Program-made: the position numbers and the translations under genes
In this document: piece by piece, positions 9,543 through 17,856 of the stretch
Numbering within the stretch: the stretch's first letter is position 1
Layout: each line of letters starts with the position of its first letter
The notes under the pieces: model-generated
Told to the model about the DNA's origin: nothing
Seen by the model: the letters and a program-made list of their open reading frames with translations, nothing else
The model's database searches: none
Origin: Actinomycetota bacterium
GTDB lineage: Bacteria; Actinomycetota; Actinomycetes; S36-B12
Reading direction: 5' to 3'
Length of the DNA stretch: 64,000 nt
Assembly (NCBI GenBank): GCA_030684515.1
Contig: JAUXVJ010000002.1
Coordinates: forward strand, 186,001 to 250,000

Positions 9543-10628
9543 ATGGGAAGGGCTCATAAGCTCCCGGACTTCCCTTGGGATCTCTTGGCCCCTTATTCGC
9601 GTCAAGCCGCTACTCATCCGCTTGGGATCGTTGATCTGTCAGTAGGAACTCCCGTTGATCCAACGCCCGCAATAATCCAGCAGGCCTTGATCGATGCAGC
9701 AAATGCCCCGGGCTATCCCACTGCGCACGGCACTCTTGAGGTGCGGGCCTCCTGTGCCGCGTGGATGCAACGAATTCTTGGCGCAGACGTGGACCCGCAG
9801 TCGATTCTTCCGACGATCGGTTCCAAAGAAGCCGTTGCCTGGCTGCCAACCCTGCTTGGGCTGGGCGCCGATGATCACATTGTCATTCCACGCGTGGCCT
9901 ATCCCACGTACGCGGTCGGTGGAGCGCTCAGTGGGGCGAGAGTCACGGCTACCGACCAACCCGAGTCGATCTTCGACGCCGCGTTGATTTGGCTCAACAC
10001 CCCAGCCAACCCCACTGGTCACGTCCTGAGCGCTGAACGCATGAAGTCCATCGTCGATCACGCGCGAAAGATCGGCGCCATCGTCGCAAGCGATGAGTGC
10101 TACTACGAACTGGCGTGGGATGCCCAACCTGTGTCAGTCCTGCACCCTTCGGTATGCGGACCCAGTCATGACGGCGTACTGGCCCTGCATTCTCTATCGA
10201 AGCGATCCAATTTCGCTGGCTACCGGTTTGGCTTCATCGCGGGTGACCCGGCATTGGTGAAGCAATTGCTGGAAGTGCGCAAGCACGGGGGGTTGATGGT
10301 CCCGGCGCCAGTGCAGCATGCGGCTGCTGTCGCCTATGCGGATGATGCCCATGTGCTCGTGCAGCATGAGCGTTATGGCAGGCGACGCCAGATGCTCAAA
10401 GCCGCCCTCATCGAAGCCGGATTTGTGGTTGACGACAGCGCTGCGGGCTTGTATCTCTGGACCACTCGTGGTGAGCCCTGCTGGCAGACCGTTGCCTGGT
10501 TTGCTGAGCGCGGGGTGCTCGTCACTCCTGGCGACTTTTATGGCCAAGCAGGTGCCCATCATGTGAGAATTGCACTGACTGCCACCGACGAGGCGATAGC
10601 CCAAGTCCCAGCCCGGTTGGCCTTGTGA
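9543..10628 (+). CDS. dapC: succinyldiaminopimelate transaminase
   Basis: 361 residues, a fold-type I PLP aminotransferase. It transfers an amino group to N-succinyl-2-amino-6-ketopimelate in the succinylase branch of lysine/diaminopimelate synthesis. Seen: an N-terminal GIVDLSVGTPVDPTP (substrate-binding segment), the NTPANPTGH motif, the SDECYYEL segment and the PLP-lysine region HSLSKRSNFAGYRFGF (Lys near residue 220). The actinobacterial DapC assignment rests on the position directly after fdxA. dapD and dapE follow about 2 kb downstream. Confidence 0.92.
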   Translation: MGRAHKLPDFPWDLLAPYSRQAATHPLGIVDLSVGTPVDPTPAIIQQALIDAANAPGYPTAHGTLEVRASCAAWMQRILGADVDPQSILPTIGSKEAVAWLPTLLGLGADDHIVIPRVAYPTYAVGGALSGARVTATDQPESIFDAALIWLNTPANPTGHVLSAERMKSIVDHARKIGAIVASDECYYELAWDAQPVSVLHPSVCGPSHDGVLALHSLSKRSNFAGYRFGFIAGDPALVKQLLEVRKHGGLMVPAPVQHAAAVAYADDAHVLVQHERYGRRRQMLKAALIEAGFVVDDSAAGLYLWTTRGEPCWQTVAWFAERGVLVTPGDFYGQAGAHHVRIALTATDEAIAQVPARLAL

Positions 10629-10674
10629 CTCTCCCCACTGTGCACCGGGATAGCGCAGCATGAACAGCAGTCTG

Positions 10675-10680
10675 TAGTGT
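10675..10680 (+). promoter_or_regulatory. candidate gltA -10 element
   Basis: TAGTGT at 10675-10680, about 24 nt upstream of the GTG at 10704. The resulting short leader contains a GAAGGAG ribosome-binding site. It places the transcript start after the alternative GTG at 10677, supporting 10704 as the start. Confidence 0.35.
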
Positions 10681-10703
10681 CGGCTCGCCGAGAAGGAGAA
10701 GAC

Positions 10704-11987
10704 GTGTCTGAATACGCAGTGAAGTACCCAGGTGGCGAGCTCGACCTCCCAGAGGTCACGTCAACCGTAGGTGAACCTGGTTTGAACATCGCCCCCTTCA
10801 TGAAGACCACAGGTCATGTGACCTTTGACATCGGATTCCTCAATACCGCAGCCTGTTCGTCGGCCATCACCTTCATTGATGGCGATGCCGGCATCCTGCG
10901 TTATCGCGGATATCCGATCGAGCAGCTCGCCGAACAGTCAACGTTCCTGGAGACCGCCTACCTCCTCATCTACGGAGAACTGCCTACGGCGGCGGCGCTT
11001 GCTGAATTTGAAGCCGAGATCAACAAGTACCTCGTCGTGCCTGAGGGCCTCAAGGCTCTCTATGCGGGCTTCCCTCGCGATGCGCATCCGATGTCGATTC
11101 TGTCTGCGGCTGTCTCCGCTTTGTCGACCTACTACCAGGATGAATTGGACCCCTTCGAAAAGGATCAGGTCGAAATCTCAACCTTCCGACTTCTTGGTGC
11201 GCTTCCCACCATCGCCGCGTACGCCTACAAGCATTCCCTTGGCGAGAAGTTCGTTGATCCCGATCCATCACTTGGGTACGTCGCAAACTTCCTGACGATG
11301 ACTTTCGGCACTGCTGGTGAGGACTACACCCTCAACCCAGCCGTTGTCAGCGCGGTTGACACGCTCCTGCTGCTGCATGCAGATCACGAGCAGAACTGCT
11401 CAACGTCGACTGTGCGCATGGTCGGCTCGGCCAACGCCAATGTCTACGCATCCGTGTCAGCCGGAGTGAACGCGCTCTTTGGTCCATTGCACGGCGGTGC
11501 CAACCAAGCTGTCATGGAGATGCTGCAGGAGATCGCAGACTCCGGCGGTGATGTTGCTGAGTTCGTGCGCAAGGTCAAGAACCGTGAAGACGGTGTGAAG
11601 CTCATGGGCTTTGGCCACCGTGTCTACAAGAGCTATGACCCTCGCGCTGCGATCGTCAAAGGCCATGTCGATTCGGTGCTCGCTGCGCTGGGTGTTCATG
11701 ACCCACTGCTCAGCATTGCCCGCCAGCTGGAAGAGACCGCTCTGGCAGACGACTTCTTCGTCTCGCGCAAGCTCTACCCGAATGTGGACTTCTATACCGG
11801 AATCCTCTACAAGGCGATGGGCTTCCCCACGGACATGTTCACAGTGATGTTCGCCCTTGGGCGTCTCCCGGGGTGGGTTTCGCAGTGGCGCGAAATGATT
11901 GAGGACACCGACACCAAGATCGGTCGGCCCCGTCAGGTCTACATCGGCTCCGATGTCCGCGACTACACGCCACTAGCTGCCCGCTAG
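10704..11987 (+). CDS. gltA: citrate synthase (type II, hexameric-like)
   Basis: 427 residues. Condenses acetyl-CoA and oxaloacetate to citrate, the entry of the TCA cycle. Visible: the N-terminal domain with FDIGFLNTAACSSAITFIDGD, GILRYRGYPIEQLAE, the catalytic His in LHADHEQNCSTSTVR, GPLHGGANQAVMEML, and the catalytic region GFGHRVYKSYDPRA, with the Asp further on in YPNVDFYTGILYKAMGFP. Length and motifs match GltA of high-GC Gram-positives. The start GTG at 10704 has GAAGGAG upstream. A strong hairpin follows the stop. Confidence 0.96.
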   Translation: MSEYAVKYPGGELDLPEVTSTVGEPGLNIAPFMKTTGHVTFDIGFLNTAACSSAITFIDGDAGILRYRGYPIEQLAEQSTFLETAYLLIYGELPTAAALAEFEAEINKYLVVPEGLKALYAGFPRDAHPMSILSAAVSALSTYYQDELDPFEKDQVEISTFRLLGALPTIAAYAYKHSLGEKFVDPDPSLGYVANFLTMTFGTAGEDYTLNPAVVSAVDTLLLLHADHEQNCSTSTVRMVGSANANVYASVSAGVNALFGPLHGGANQAVMEMLQEIADSGGDVAEFVRKVKNREDGVKLMGFGHRVYKSYDPRAAIVKGHVDSVLAALGVHDPLLSIARQLEETALADDFFVSRKLYPNVDFYTGILYKAMGFPTDMFTVMFALGRLPGWVSQWREMIEDTDTKIGRPRQVYIGSDVRDYTPLAAR

Positions 11988-12012
11988 GTAGCAGCCTCAA
12001 GAACTTCCTAAA

Positions 12013-12043
12013 GAAGAAGACCGCCCAATGGGCGGTCTTCTTC
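12013..12043. terminator. bidirectional terminator between gltA and dapD
   Basis: A perfect 14-bp inverted repeat (12013-12026 and 12030-12043) with a 3-nt loop. The arms contain GAAGACCGCCC and its complement. A-rich on the left and T-rich on the right, so it can terminate both convergent genes. Confidence 0.9.
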
Positions 12044-12065
12044 ATGTATGGCCAAAGGTGCTTCC

Positions 12066-13016
12066 TCAGTCGTTGGCGTGCAGTGCGGCGTTCAGCCCGC
12101 CCCACGAGCCGGTGCGAGAGACCACCTCGATTGCTCCCGACTGCGAATTGCGGCGGAAGAGCAGATTGTCAGCACCCGAGACCTCGCGGGCCTTGGCAAC
12201 AGATCCATCAGGCATGGTCACCTTGGAGCCCGCAGTGACGTAGAGCCCGGCCTCCACAATGGAGTTGTTGCCCAGGCTCAACCCGACCCCGGCATTAGCG
12301 CCTATCAGGCTGCCCGCGCCGATGGTGACGACTTCCTTGCCGCCGCCAGACAGAGTGCCCATGATTGACGCGCCACCACCGACATCGGATCCTTCGCCAA
12401 CGATGACACCCGCAGACACTCGTCCTTCAATCATCGACGTGCCTAGAGTTCCCGCGTTGAAGTTGATGAAGCCTTCATGCATGACCGTCGTGCCGGATCC
12501 GACGTGGGCTCCAAGGCGGACCCGATCAGCATCGGCGATGCGCACTCCGCTGGGTACGACGTAGTCGACCATGCGTGGAAACTTGTCGACTCCATAGACA
12601 GTGACGTGCTGGCCCTTGGTGCGCGCGCGCAAACGTGTCTCATTCAGACGATCAACGGGGACGGGGCCCAGCGAGGTCCAGGCCACGTTGTTCAATAGTC
12701 CGAAGACGCCATCGAGGTTGATGGTCCGCGGGCGCACGAGTCGGTGTGACAGCAGGTGCAGCCGAAGAAACACATCAGCGGTGTTCACTGGTGGGGCGGC
12801 AAGATCGGCAATTGTCGTCAGGATCGTCTGAACGTGTACGCCACGAATTGCATCGTCATTGATCGCGCTTGCCAGGCCGCTCACATCGGTGGGTAGCGCC
12901 GTCAATGCTGGCGCTGGGTACCAGACGTCCAGGATCTCGTCGCCGACCACGGTGGCAAGGCCTATGGCCGACGCAGGACCAGTGACGGCGGACAGATCAA
13001 CAGTTGAGGATGACAT
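12066..13016 (-). CDS. dapD: 2,3,4,5-tetrahydropyridine-2,6-dicarboxylate N-succinyltransferase (actinobacterial type)
   Basis: 316 residues. Succinylates tetrahydrodipicolinate in the diaminopimelate pathway. The C-terminal half is a left-handed beta-helix with hexapeptide-type repeats ([24 protein letters not shown] and [20 protein letters not shown], quoted in part, around residues 170-270). The N-terminal helical domain is of the mycobacterial type, distinct from E. coli DapD. The ATG at 13016 lies 7 nt from a minus-strand TACGGT. It is divergent from dapE with only 18 bp between start codons and convergent with gltA. Confidence 0.95.
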   Translation of the reverse strand: MSSSTVDLSAVTGPASAIGLATVVGDEILDVWYPAPALTALPTDVSGLASAINDDAIRGVHVQTILTTIADLAAPPVNTADVFLRLHLLSHRLVRPRTINLDGVFGLLNNVAWTSLGPVPVDRLNETRLRARTKGQHVTVYGVDKFPRMVDYVVPSGVRIADADRVRLGAHVGSGTTVMHEGFINFNAGTLGTSMIEGRVSAGVIVGEGSDVGGGASIMGTLSGGGKEVVTIGAGSLIGANAGVGLSLGNNSIVEAGLYVTAGSKVTMPDGSVAKAREVSGADNLLFRRNSQSGAIEVVSRTGSWGGLNAALHAND

Positions 13017-13022
13017 GGCGAC

Positions 13023-13029
13023 TACCGTA
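13023..13029. promoter_or_regulatory. shared divergent -10 element for dapD and dapE
   Basis: The 7-mer TACCGTA reads TACCGT on the plus strand (13023-13028; 6 nt to the dapE GTG at 13035) and TACGGT on the minus strand (13029-13024; 7 nt to the dapD ATG at 13016). Both would give leaderless mRNAs. The two promoters cannot be occupied at once, so expression of the pair is probably mutually exclusive per event but balanced overall. Confidence 0.6.
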
Positions 13030-13034
13030 TCCGT

Positions 13035-14096
13035 GTGCCCGCCTTGGATCTGTCAACAGATGTCGTCGCCCTTGCCGCTGCGATCATCGACGTGCCTTCA
13101 CAGTCGCATGATGAAGCAGAACTCGCGGATCTTGTTGAGTCGGCCCTTGCTGATTGCGCACATCTGAATCTTCTCCGTCTTGGCAACACCATTGTGGCTC
13201 GCACTGAACTGGGGCGATCAGATCGAGTGCTGATTGGCGGGCACCTGGACACGGTGCCAAGCGCCGGAAGGCTGCAGCATCGTTTCGAAGGCGATCGTCT
13301 TTATGGGCTTGGCGCTTGCGATATGAAGGGTGGGCTGGCGATTGCGCTGGCCCTGGCCGCCAATGTGTCCGAGCCGGTGCGCGACGTGACGTACGTGTTC
13401 TATGAGTGTGAAGAAGTTGCCTCGCAGTTCAATGGTCTGCAGAAGGTCGTGAACGCAAGACCTGAGTTGCTTGACGCATCGCTTGCAATCTTGATGGAGC
13501 CATCCAATGCCGGGATCGAGGCAGGGTGCCAAGGCACCTTGCGAGCAGAGATTCGGCTCAGCGGTATTCGCTCGCACAGCGCTCGTTCCTGGATGGGCGT
13601 CAACGCCGTGCATGCGGCAGGAGAAGTGCTCGCCCGCTTGCAGAACTACCAGGCTCGTGAGCCAGATGTGGACGGCCTTCGCTTTCACGAAGGCCTGAAT
13701 GCTGTCGGCATCAAGGGCGGAATCGCCGGTAACGTGATTCCCGACGAATGCGTCGTGACCGTCAACTATCGCTTCGCGCCGGATCGCTCATTGGACGAGG
13801 CAAAGGGCCATGTGGAGTCAGTGTTCGAAGGCTTTGATGTGCAGTTCGTCGACGAGGCCGATGCGGCCCGGCCAGGCCTGGATCTGCCGGCTGCTGCTGC
13901 GTTCGTTGACGCGATAGGCGTTACCCCACAGCCAAAATACGGCTGGACGGATGTCGCGCGCTTCACCGCGCTCGGAACCCCGGCCCTGAATTTTGGACCG
14001 GGGGATCCGAGCATCGCCCACGCAGTGGATGAGTGGGTGTCGGTTGCGCAGTTGCGCAGTTGCCATGAGCGACTGCTGCGGTGGCTTACTGCTTGA
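13035..14096 (+). CDS. dapE: succinyl-diaminopimelate desuccinylase
   Basis: 353 residues, M20 metallopeptidase family. Hydrolyses N-succinyl-LL-DAP to LL-DAP and succinate, using two zinc ions. Seen: GGHLDTVP (first zinc His and Asp, about 68-75), [12 protein letters not shown] (bridging Asp), YECEEV (catalytic Glu and a ligand) and the dimerisation domain with [22 protein letters not shown] and the C-terminal NFGPGD...AH. All zinc-ligand motifs look intact. GTG start placed by the leaderless -10. Its 3' end overlaps the convergent YceI gene by 11 bp. Confidence 0.95.
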   Translation: MPALDLSTDVVALAAAIIDVPSQSHDEAELADLVESALADCAHLNLLRLGNTIVARTELGRSDRVLIGGHLDTVPSAGRLQHRFEGDRLYGLGACDMKGGLAIALALAANVSEPVRDVTYVFYECEEVASQFNGLQKVVNARPELLDASLAILMEPSNAGIEAGCQGTLRAEIRLSGIRSHSARSWMGVNAVHAAGEVLARLQNYQAREPDVDGLRFHEGLNAVGIKGGIAGNVIPDECVVTVNYRFAPDRSLDEAKGHVESVFEGFDVQFVDEADAARPGLDLPAAAAFVDAIGVTPQPKYGWTDVARFTALGTPALNFGPGDPSIAHAVDEWVSVAQLRSCHERLLRWLTA

Positions 14097-14631
14097 CGGC
14101 CTCAACGTCGAGATTGAGCTTGACCTTCTCGCCGACAAGTACGCCGCCGGCCTCAAGCGCGACATTCCACACCAGGCCGAAGTCCTTACGGGTGATCTCG
14201 GTCTGGCCTTCGAAGCCGATACGGGTGCCGCCCCATGGATCCTTGCTCACACCGATCAGTTCAAACTCGACGTCAATGCTCTTTGTGACACTGCCGATGG
14301 TGAGGTCACCGGTGACGACGAAGGTGTCAGATCCCTTGATGTTGACCCCAGTCGACTTGAAACTCAGCGTCGGGTTGGCCTCCACGTTCAAGAAGTCAGC
14401 ACTCTTCAGATGCGCGTCGCGGTCAGCGTTCTGGGTGGTCAGGCTTGCGGACTGCACAAGCAGCTCGGCTGAGGAGCTCTCGGGAACTTCGCCGTCCAGC
14501 GTGAAGGAGCCGGTGAACTCAGTGAAGTTGCCTCGGACCTTGGCCACCATTGCGTGGCGGGCTGAGAATCCAATGGTCGTGTGCGTCGGGTCGATGACCC
14601 AGGTTCCGGTGGTTGCGCTGAAGTCTGTCAT
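14086..14631 (-). CDS. YceI family protein (lipocalin-like isoprenoid/lipid-binding fold)
   Basis: 181 residues. The sequence begins with TGTWVIDPTHTTIGFSARHAMVAKVRG, quoted in part; WxIDPxHSxxxFxxRH is the YceI signature. Followed by V-x-G-x-F and repeated beta-strand segments (SADFLNVEANPTLSFKST, FVVTGDLTIGSVTKSI). The fold is a lipocalin-like barrel binding polyisoprenoid or lipid ligands. No signal peptide, so cytoplasmic as usual in Actinobacteria. Ribosome-binding site GAAAGG upstream of the ATG at 14631. The promoter region carries inverted repeats (see 14660-14694), hinting at a repressor, typically MarR family in this context. Confidence 0.9.
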   Translation of the reverse strand: MTDFSATTGTWVIDPTHTTIGFSARHAMVAKVRGNFTEFTGSFTLDGEVPESSSAELLVQSASLTTQNADRDAHLKSADFLNVEANPTLSFKSTGVNIKGSDTFVVTGDLTIGSVTKSIDVEFELIGVSKDPWGGTRIGFEGQTEITRKDFGLVWNVALEAGGVLVGEKVKLNLDVEAVKQ

Positions 14632-14659
14632 GACTGCCTTTCAAGGTTGGCGGAGAAAG

Positions 14660-14694
14660 TTGAACGTTCAAGCAATTAGTTGAAGGTACAACTA
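14660..14694. promoter_or_regulatory. paired inverted repeats upstream of the YceI gene (candidate operator)
   Basis: A perfect 12-bp palindrome TTGAACGTTCAA (14660-14671) is followed by TAGTTG-6 nt-CAACTA (14677-14694). Both carry the TTGAA/TTCAA or GTTG/CAAC half-site, so they look like two copies of one regulator site spaced about two helical turns apart. Placed 29-63 bp upstream of the YceI start and also upstream of the LOG gene on the other side. Confidence 0.5.
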
Positions 14695-14724
14695 AAAATG
14701 GATTCCTGCAAATCGGCCTGCCCA

Positions 14725-14730
14725 TAGGCT
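14725..14730 (+). promoter_or_regulatory. LOG-family gene -10 element, leaderless
   Basis: TAGGCT followed by 6 nt and the ATG at 14737. Confidence 0.5.
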
Positions 14731-14736
14731 TGAGGA

Positions 14737-15306
14737 ATGCCCTCCGTCTGCGTGTATTGCGCCTCAAGCCCGCAGATTCCAGACCAATATGTCCAGTTGG
14801 CGGCCGAGGTGGGTCGTGAGATCGCCGCACGATCGTGGACTTTGGTTTCAGGTGGTGGGTCCCAATCGATGATGGGGGCGGTGGCTCAGGCAACTCGCCG
14901 TGGTGGTGCTCGCACGATTGGGGTGATTCCGCAGGCTCTAGTCGACTATGAGGTTGCCGACCACGATTCTGATGAATTGATCGTGACGTCAACAATGCGC
15001 GAGCGCAAGGCGATCATGGACGACCGAGCCGACGCCTTCCTGGCCTTGCCTGGTGGCATCGGCACTCTGGAGGAGCTGATGGAGGTGTGGACCTCTCGGC
15101 ACCTGCGCATGCATGACAAACCGGTGGTGGTCCTTGACCCTTGGGGTGATTTTGCGCTGCTGCGCGCACAAGTCGCCCACTGGCAGGGACTTGGTTTTGT
15201 GAAGGAGCATGCAGTGGCCCAGTTAGTGTGGACGACCTCAGTTCACCAGGCTTGTGACGCGATCGAGTCCTCCTGGGCCACTGCTGATTTCTTTGCTCAG
15301 CCCTAA
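14737..15306 (+). CDS. LOG family protein (TIGR00730; nucleotide 5'-monophosphate phosphoribohydrolase-like)
   Basis: 189 residues. The Rossmann-like LOG family includes cytokinin riboside 5'-monophosphate phosphoribohydrolases, which split N6-substituted AMP into base and ribose 5-phosphate. The defining motif PGGIGTLEELMEVWT is present (about 103-117), with the VSGGGSQSMMGAVA nucleotide-binding loop and the M-x-x-RK segment (STMRERKAIM). The conserved Arg and catalytic Glu appear intact. In Mycobacterium an equivalent gene sits between dapE and folP2, as here. The 3' end overlaps the convergent DUF5666 gene by 4 bp. Confidence 0.9.
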   Translation: MPSVCVYCASSPQIPDQYVQLAAEVGREIAARSWTLVSGGGSQSMMGAVAQATRRGGARTIGVIPQALVDYEVADHDSDELIVTSTMRERKAIMDDRADAFLALPGGIGTLEELMEVWTSRHLRMHDKPVVVLDPWGDFALLRAQVAHWQGLGFVKEHAVAQLVWTTSVHQACDAIESSWATADFFAQP

Positions 15307-15815
15307 GAGCCTGATGTCTTTGCAGCCAGTGGTGTGCCTGTGCGAATGGTCTCTGCCGTGATTGATGTCCCGCTCTTGATGCCATGAATGTTGGCGGTGT
15401 CTCCCACCTTCAGTTCAGCAATCGTCGCAGCCTTGCCTGCAACCAGAATCTGGGTCGTGCTGCTCACAGCGAAGTTCGCGCTGTAGCCATCTGCAGCCTT
15501 GACCGTGATTGAGGCTGAACTCACTGCGGTCACGGTTCCTGAGATGCCAACTCGCGTCTGAAATGACCCATCGGCAAGTTTCACCACGAGTTCACTGTGC
15601 ACTGGCGCTCCGCGCCCTCCTCGCTCTGGACCGCCAGGCCCACCGTGGCCTCGATTGCCTCGCGGGCCTTCATGTGCATTCTGTGCTGAACTCGCACTCT
15701 GATCCTTGCTCGATACAGCATTCGCGGACTGTGCAATGCCGACCGCTCCCACGCTGGCGAGTGCGCCAAGTGCGAGTCCTGCAGCAACACGGGTGAGGTG
15801 CTTGTTGCGGTTCAT
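15303..15815 (-). CDS. secreted DUF5666-like protein
   Basis: 170 residues from the ATG at 15815, chosen over an upstream in-frame start because of the ribosome-binding site GGAATAGGAG just before it and the normal signal peptide that results (positive MNRNKH, hydrophobic 9-26, cleavage near AQSANA). Then a Gly/Arg/Pro-rich linker (about 45-65) and a DUF5666-like beta-rich domain with GISGTVTAVSSASITVKA and VAGKAATIAELKVGD. Function unknown; probably periplasmic or cell-wall associated. Monocistronic. Confidence 0.75.
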   Translation of the reverse strand: MNRNKHLTRVAAGLALGALASVGAVGIAQSANAVSSKDQSASSAQNAHEGPRGNRGHGGPGGPERGGRGAPVHSELVVKLADGSFQTRVGISGTVTAVSSASITVKAADGYSANFAVSSTTQILVAGKAATIAELKVGDTANIHGIKSGTSITAETIRTGTPLAAKTSGS

Positions 15816-15924
15816 GTGAACTCCTATTCCTTGTGCAGTCGAGAGATCTGCTCCGGGAGAAGAAGAACAATGCAATGTTGGGAGAGCGCTGCGGACGTGT
15901 ATGGAGGCCGTAAAACCTCAGGTA

Positions 15925-16803
15925 CTAGGCGAGTCCGCGCCGGGCCAAGCGCGGTCGCTGCGCTCCAGCGATTGCTCTTTCCATGTCCAGAGTTTGTCGC
16001 GTTACCGAAACATCATGCACGCGATACATCCGAGCACCGAGCAGCGAAGAGATTGCCGTTGTGGCCAGAGTGCCGAACAGGCGATCATTAGGGTCGGTGA
16101 GCCCTAGCGCCTCGCCTACAAAGTCCTTTCGCGACAACGAGACCAACACTGGCCAGCCTGTCTCGACCATCTCAGCCAGTCGGCGAGTCGCCTCCAGTGA
16201 ATGTGCGGTGTTCTTGCCGAAGTCATGGCCAGGATCAATCAGGATCCGATCTGGCCGAACGCCAAGTTCGACGGCACGCTCGGCAAGGCCACAGGTGTAG
16301 TCAACGATCGTTGCCATCACGTCGGTGTACTGAATGCGATGCGGCCGAGTGCGGGGTTGCTGGCCTCCAGCGTGCGTGCAGACGAGTCCGACGTCATACT
16401 CCGCTGCGACCTCGGCAAGAGCAGGGTCGACTCCGCCCCATGCGTCGTTGAGAAGATCGGCGCCCTCCTGGCAGACAGCTCGTCCCACTTCTGCGCGCCA
16501 GGTATCAACGCTGATGACAACATCCGGAAAGGCTGAGCGCACCTGGCCGACAAATGCCGCCGTCCGCTGAATCTCTTCGAAGGGGTCAACTTCCTCGCCT
16601 GGCCCGGCTTTCACTCCGCCGATATCAATGACTTGGGCCCCAGCCTCGACGGCCGTAGTGACAGCTGCCATTGCGTCATGGTCGGCGAAGGTTGAGCCGC
16701 CCTTGAAGAAGGAGTCCTTGGTGCGATTGACGATCGCCATGATTGCGCGGTCCTGGATATCGATGTGCTGAGCGCCCAGAATGAGTGGGCCAGGATTCGG
16801 CAT
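15925..16803 (-). CDS. folP2: dihydropteroate synthase paralogue, FolP2 type
   Basis: 292 residues, TIM-barrel pterin-binding family. The opening motif reads IMAIVNRTKDSFFKGG, where active folate-pathway DHPS has TPDSFSDGG. The N-R-T variant is shared with mycobacterial FolP2, a paralogue reported to lack normal DHPS activity. Other motifs: IDIGGVKAGPGEEV, SVDTWRAEV, LLNDAWGG, ILIDPGHDFGKN and LVSLSRKDFVGE. The start ATG at 16803 gives MPNPGPLILG; CAGGCT lies 6 nt upstream. The folP2, LOG and DUF3117 neighbours repeat the Mycobacterium gene order. True function uncertain. Confidence 0.88.
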   Translation of the reverse strand: MPNPGPLILGAQHIDIQDRAIMAIVNRTKDSFFKGGSTFADHDAMAAVTTAVEAGAQVIDIGGVKAGPGEEVDPFEEIQRTAAFVGQVRSAFPDVVISVDTWRAEVGRAVCQEGADLLNDAWGGVDPALAEVAAEYDVGLVCTHAGGQQPRTRPHRIQYTDVMATIVDYTCGLAERAVELGVRPDRILIDPGHDFGKNTAHSLEATRRLAEMVETGWPVLVSLSRKDFVGEALGLTDPNDRLFGTLATTAISSLLGARMYRVHDVSVTRQTLDMERAIAGAQRPRLARRGLA

Positions 16804-16871
16804 GAGACCAGCCTGACATCTCAGCCTTGGCCAGGCGTCCATGGGTCTCCCACTCGTGGTGAGATAGTCCT

Positions 16872-17105
16872 ATGACCGCCGTGTTTCTTGCCATCGCTGT
16901 GATCGTTGGGATCGCGCTGCTCCTTGTTGGTCGCCAAGGTGGGCTGCCGGAAGCTGTCGTTGATCTTCGGCCAGAAGGTGACGCCCAGGATCCGCGTTTC
17001 GATGTGGTGCTTCGCGGATATCGAATGGACGAGGTCGATGCCGCAATCCAAGAACTGCGAGCCGAGAACGAACGATTACGACAGGAGCACACACGCTTTG
17101 AGTGA
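16872..17105 (+). CDS. DivIVA-domain small membrane protein
   Basis: 77 residues: one N-terminal membrane helix (about 2-18) followed by a DivIVA-like motif, FDVVLRGYRMDEVDAAIQEL, and a short coiled coil. The (F)x2VLRGYxxxEVDxxL pattern is the DivIVA N-terminal signature. A similar short gene lies after folP2 in mycobacteria. Its likely role is recruitment to membrane or septal sites, by inference only. The stop overlaps the next gene by 8 bp. Confidence 0.75.
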   Translation: MTAVFLAIAVIVGIALLLVGRQGGLPEAVVDLRPEGDAQDPRFDVVLRGYRMDEVDAAIQELRAENERLRQEHTRFE

Positions 17106-17571
17106 AGTACGAGCCAGCGTTGATATTCAGGCGCCAGTAGATGTGGTCTTTGCGGCGTTCACTGATTGGCCCTCGCAAGGGGAGTGGATGCTTGGCACCC
17201 GAGTCGATGTCGTCGTGGGCGACGGTCGATCGCTCGGCTCAGAACTGAGCGCATTCACTGGAGTTCATCTGGGGTTTCCCCTTGGGTTTCTCGACACCAT
17301 GACCATCACACGCTGGGATGCCCCGTATCGAGTTGACGTTGTGCACACCGGACGTTTTGTGCGCGGCACGGGCGTGATGGAGGTCGTGGCTCTGTCCGAC
17401 GGTCGTTCGCGATTTCTGTGGAGTGAAGATCTTGACCTGCCGCTTGGCTTCGTCGGCAAGCTGGGTTGGCCTGTAGTGCGCCCGGCTTTCGTCGCCGGAG
17501 TGAACCATTCGCTGCGCAAACTTGGCGCGCTGATTGAGCAAGGAATCCTGCCAAAGGCCCCAAAACCCTGA
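17098..17571 (+). CDS. SRPBCC family protein (polyketide cyclase/START-like)
   Basis: 157 residues from the TTG at 17098, which overlaps the DivIVA gene's stop and has AGGAG about 10 nt upstream; a longer in-frame ORF from 16906 is an artefact of the overlapping gene. The sequence SVDIQAPVDVVFAAFTDWPSQGEW is quoted in part; the V-x-APxxxVF-x-xFTDW opening is typical of START/Bet v1-like ligand-binding proteins. Ends with a basic amphipathic helix. Ligand unknown. Confidence 0.75.
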   Translation: MSEVRASVDIQAPVDVVFAAFTDWPSQGEWMLGTRVDVVVGDGRSLGSELSAFTGVHLGFPLGFLDTMTITRWDAPYRVDVVHTGRFVRGTGVMEVVALSDGRSRFLWSEDLDLPLGFVGKLGWPVVRPAFVAGVNHSLRKLGALIEQGILPKAPKP

Positions 17572-17631
17572 CCGGTGGTGCGCTGGCGCACTCGAAGCGG
17601 AATAATGGGTCCCCAGACGAAAGGGGACGCG

Positions 17632-17799
17632 ATGGCCGCGATGAAGCCACGAACGGGCGATGGCCCGCTCGAGGTCACCAAGGAGGGGCGTGGCTATGTC
17701 ATGCGCGTACCACTTGAGGGCGGTGGTCGGCTCGTAGTAGAGCTCAACGCCGAAGAAGCCAAGAATCTCGGTAACAGCCTGCTTGCAGTCTTTGCCTGA
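17632..17799 (+). CDS. DUF3117 protein
   Basis: 55 residues, MAAMKPRTGDGPLEVTKEG and then RVPLEGGGRLVVEL. It is an actinobacteria-specific, highly conserved short family of unknown function. The ATG at 17632, with AAAGGGG upstream, gives the exact family start; the longer ORF from 17575 is not needed. A terminator follows 11 bp after the stop. Confidence 0.93.
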   Translation: MAAMKPRTGDGPLEVTKEGRGYVMRVPLEGGGRLVVELNAEEAKNLGNSLLAVFA

Positions 17800-17810
17800 A
17801 TCAACAAAAG

Positions 17811-17840
17811 AAAAGGGCTGAGGATTTCCTCAGCCCTTTT
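17811..17840. terminator. bidirectional terminator between DUF3117 and the O-methyltransferase gene
   Basis: 13-bp perfect stem (17811-17823 with 17828-17840), 4-nt loop ATTT, arms AAAAGGGCTGAGG and complement. The A-tract and T-tract at the ends make it functional in both directions. Confidence 0.9.
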
Positions 17841-17856
17841 GCTTTGCCCGGTGCAG

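Noticed and set aside
17575-17631. Longer N-terminus of DUF3117
   Set aside because: The family start MAAMKPRTGDG is at 17632 with a ribosome-binding site just before it.
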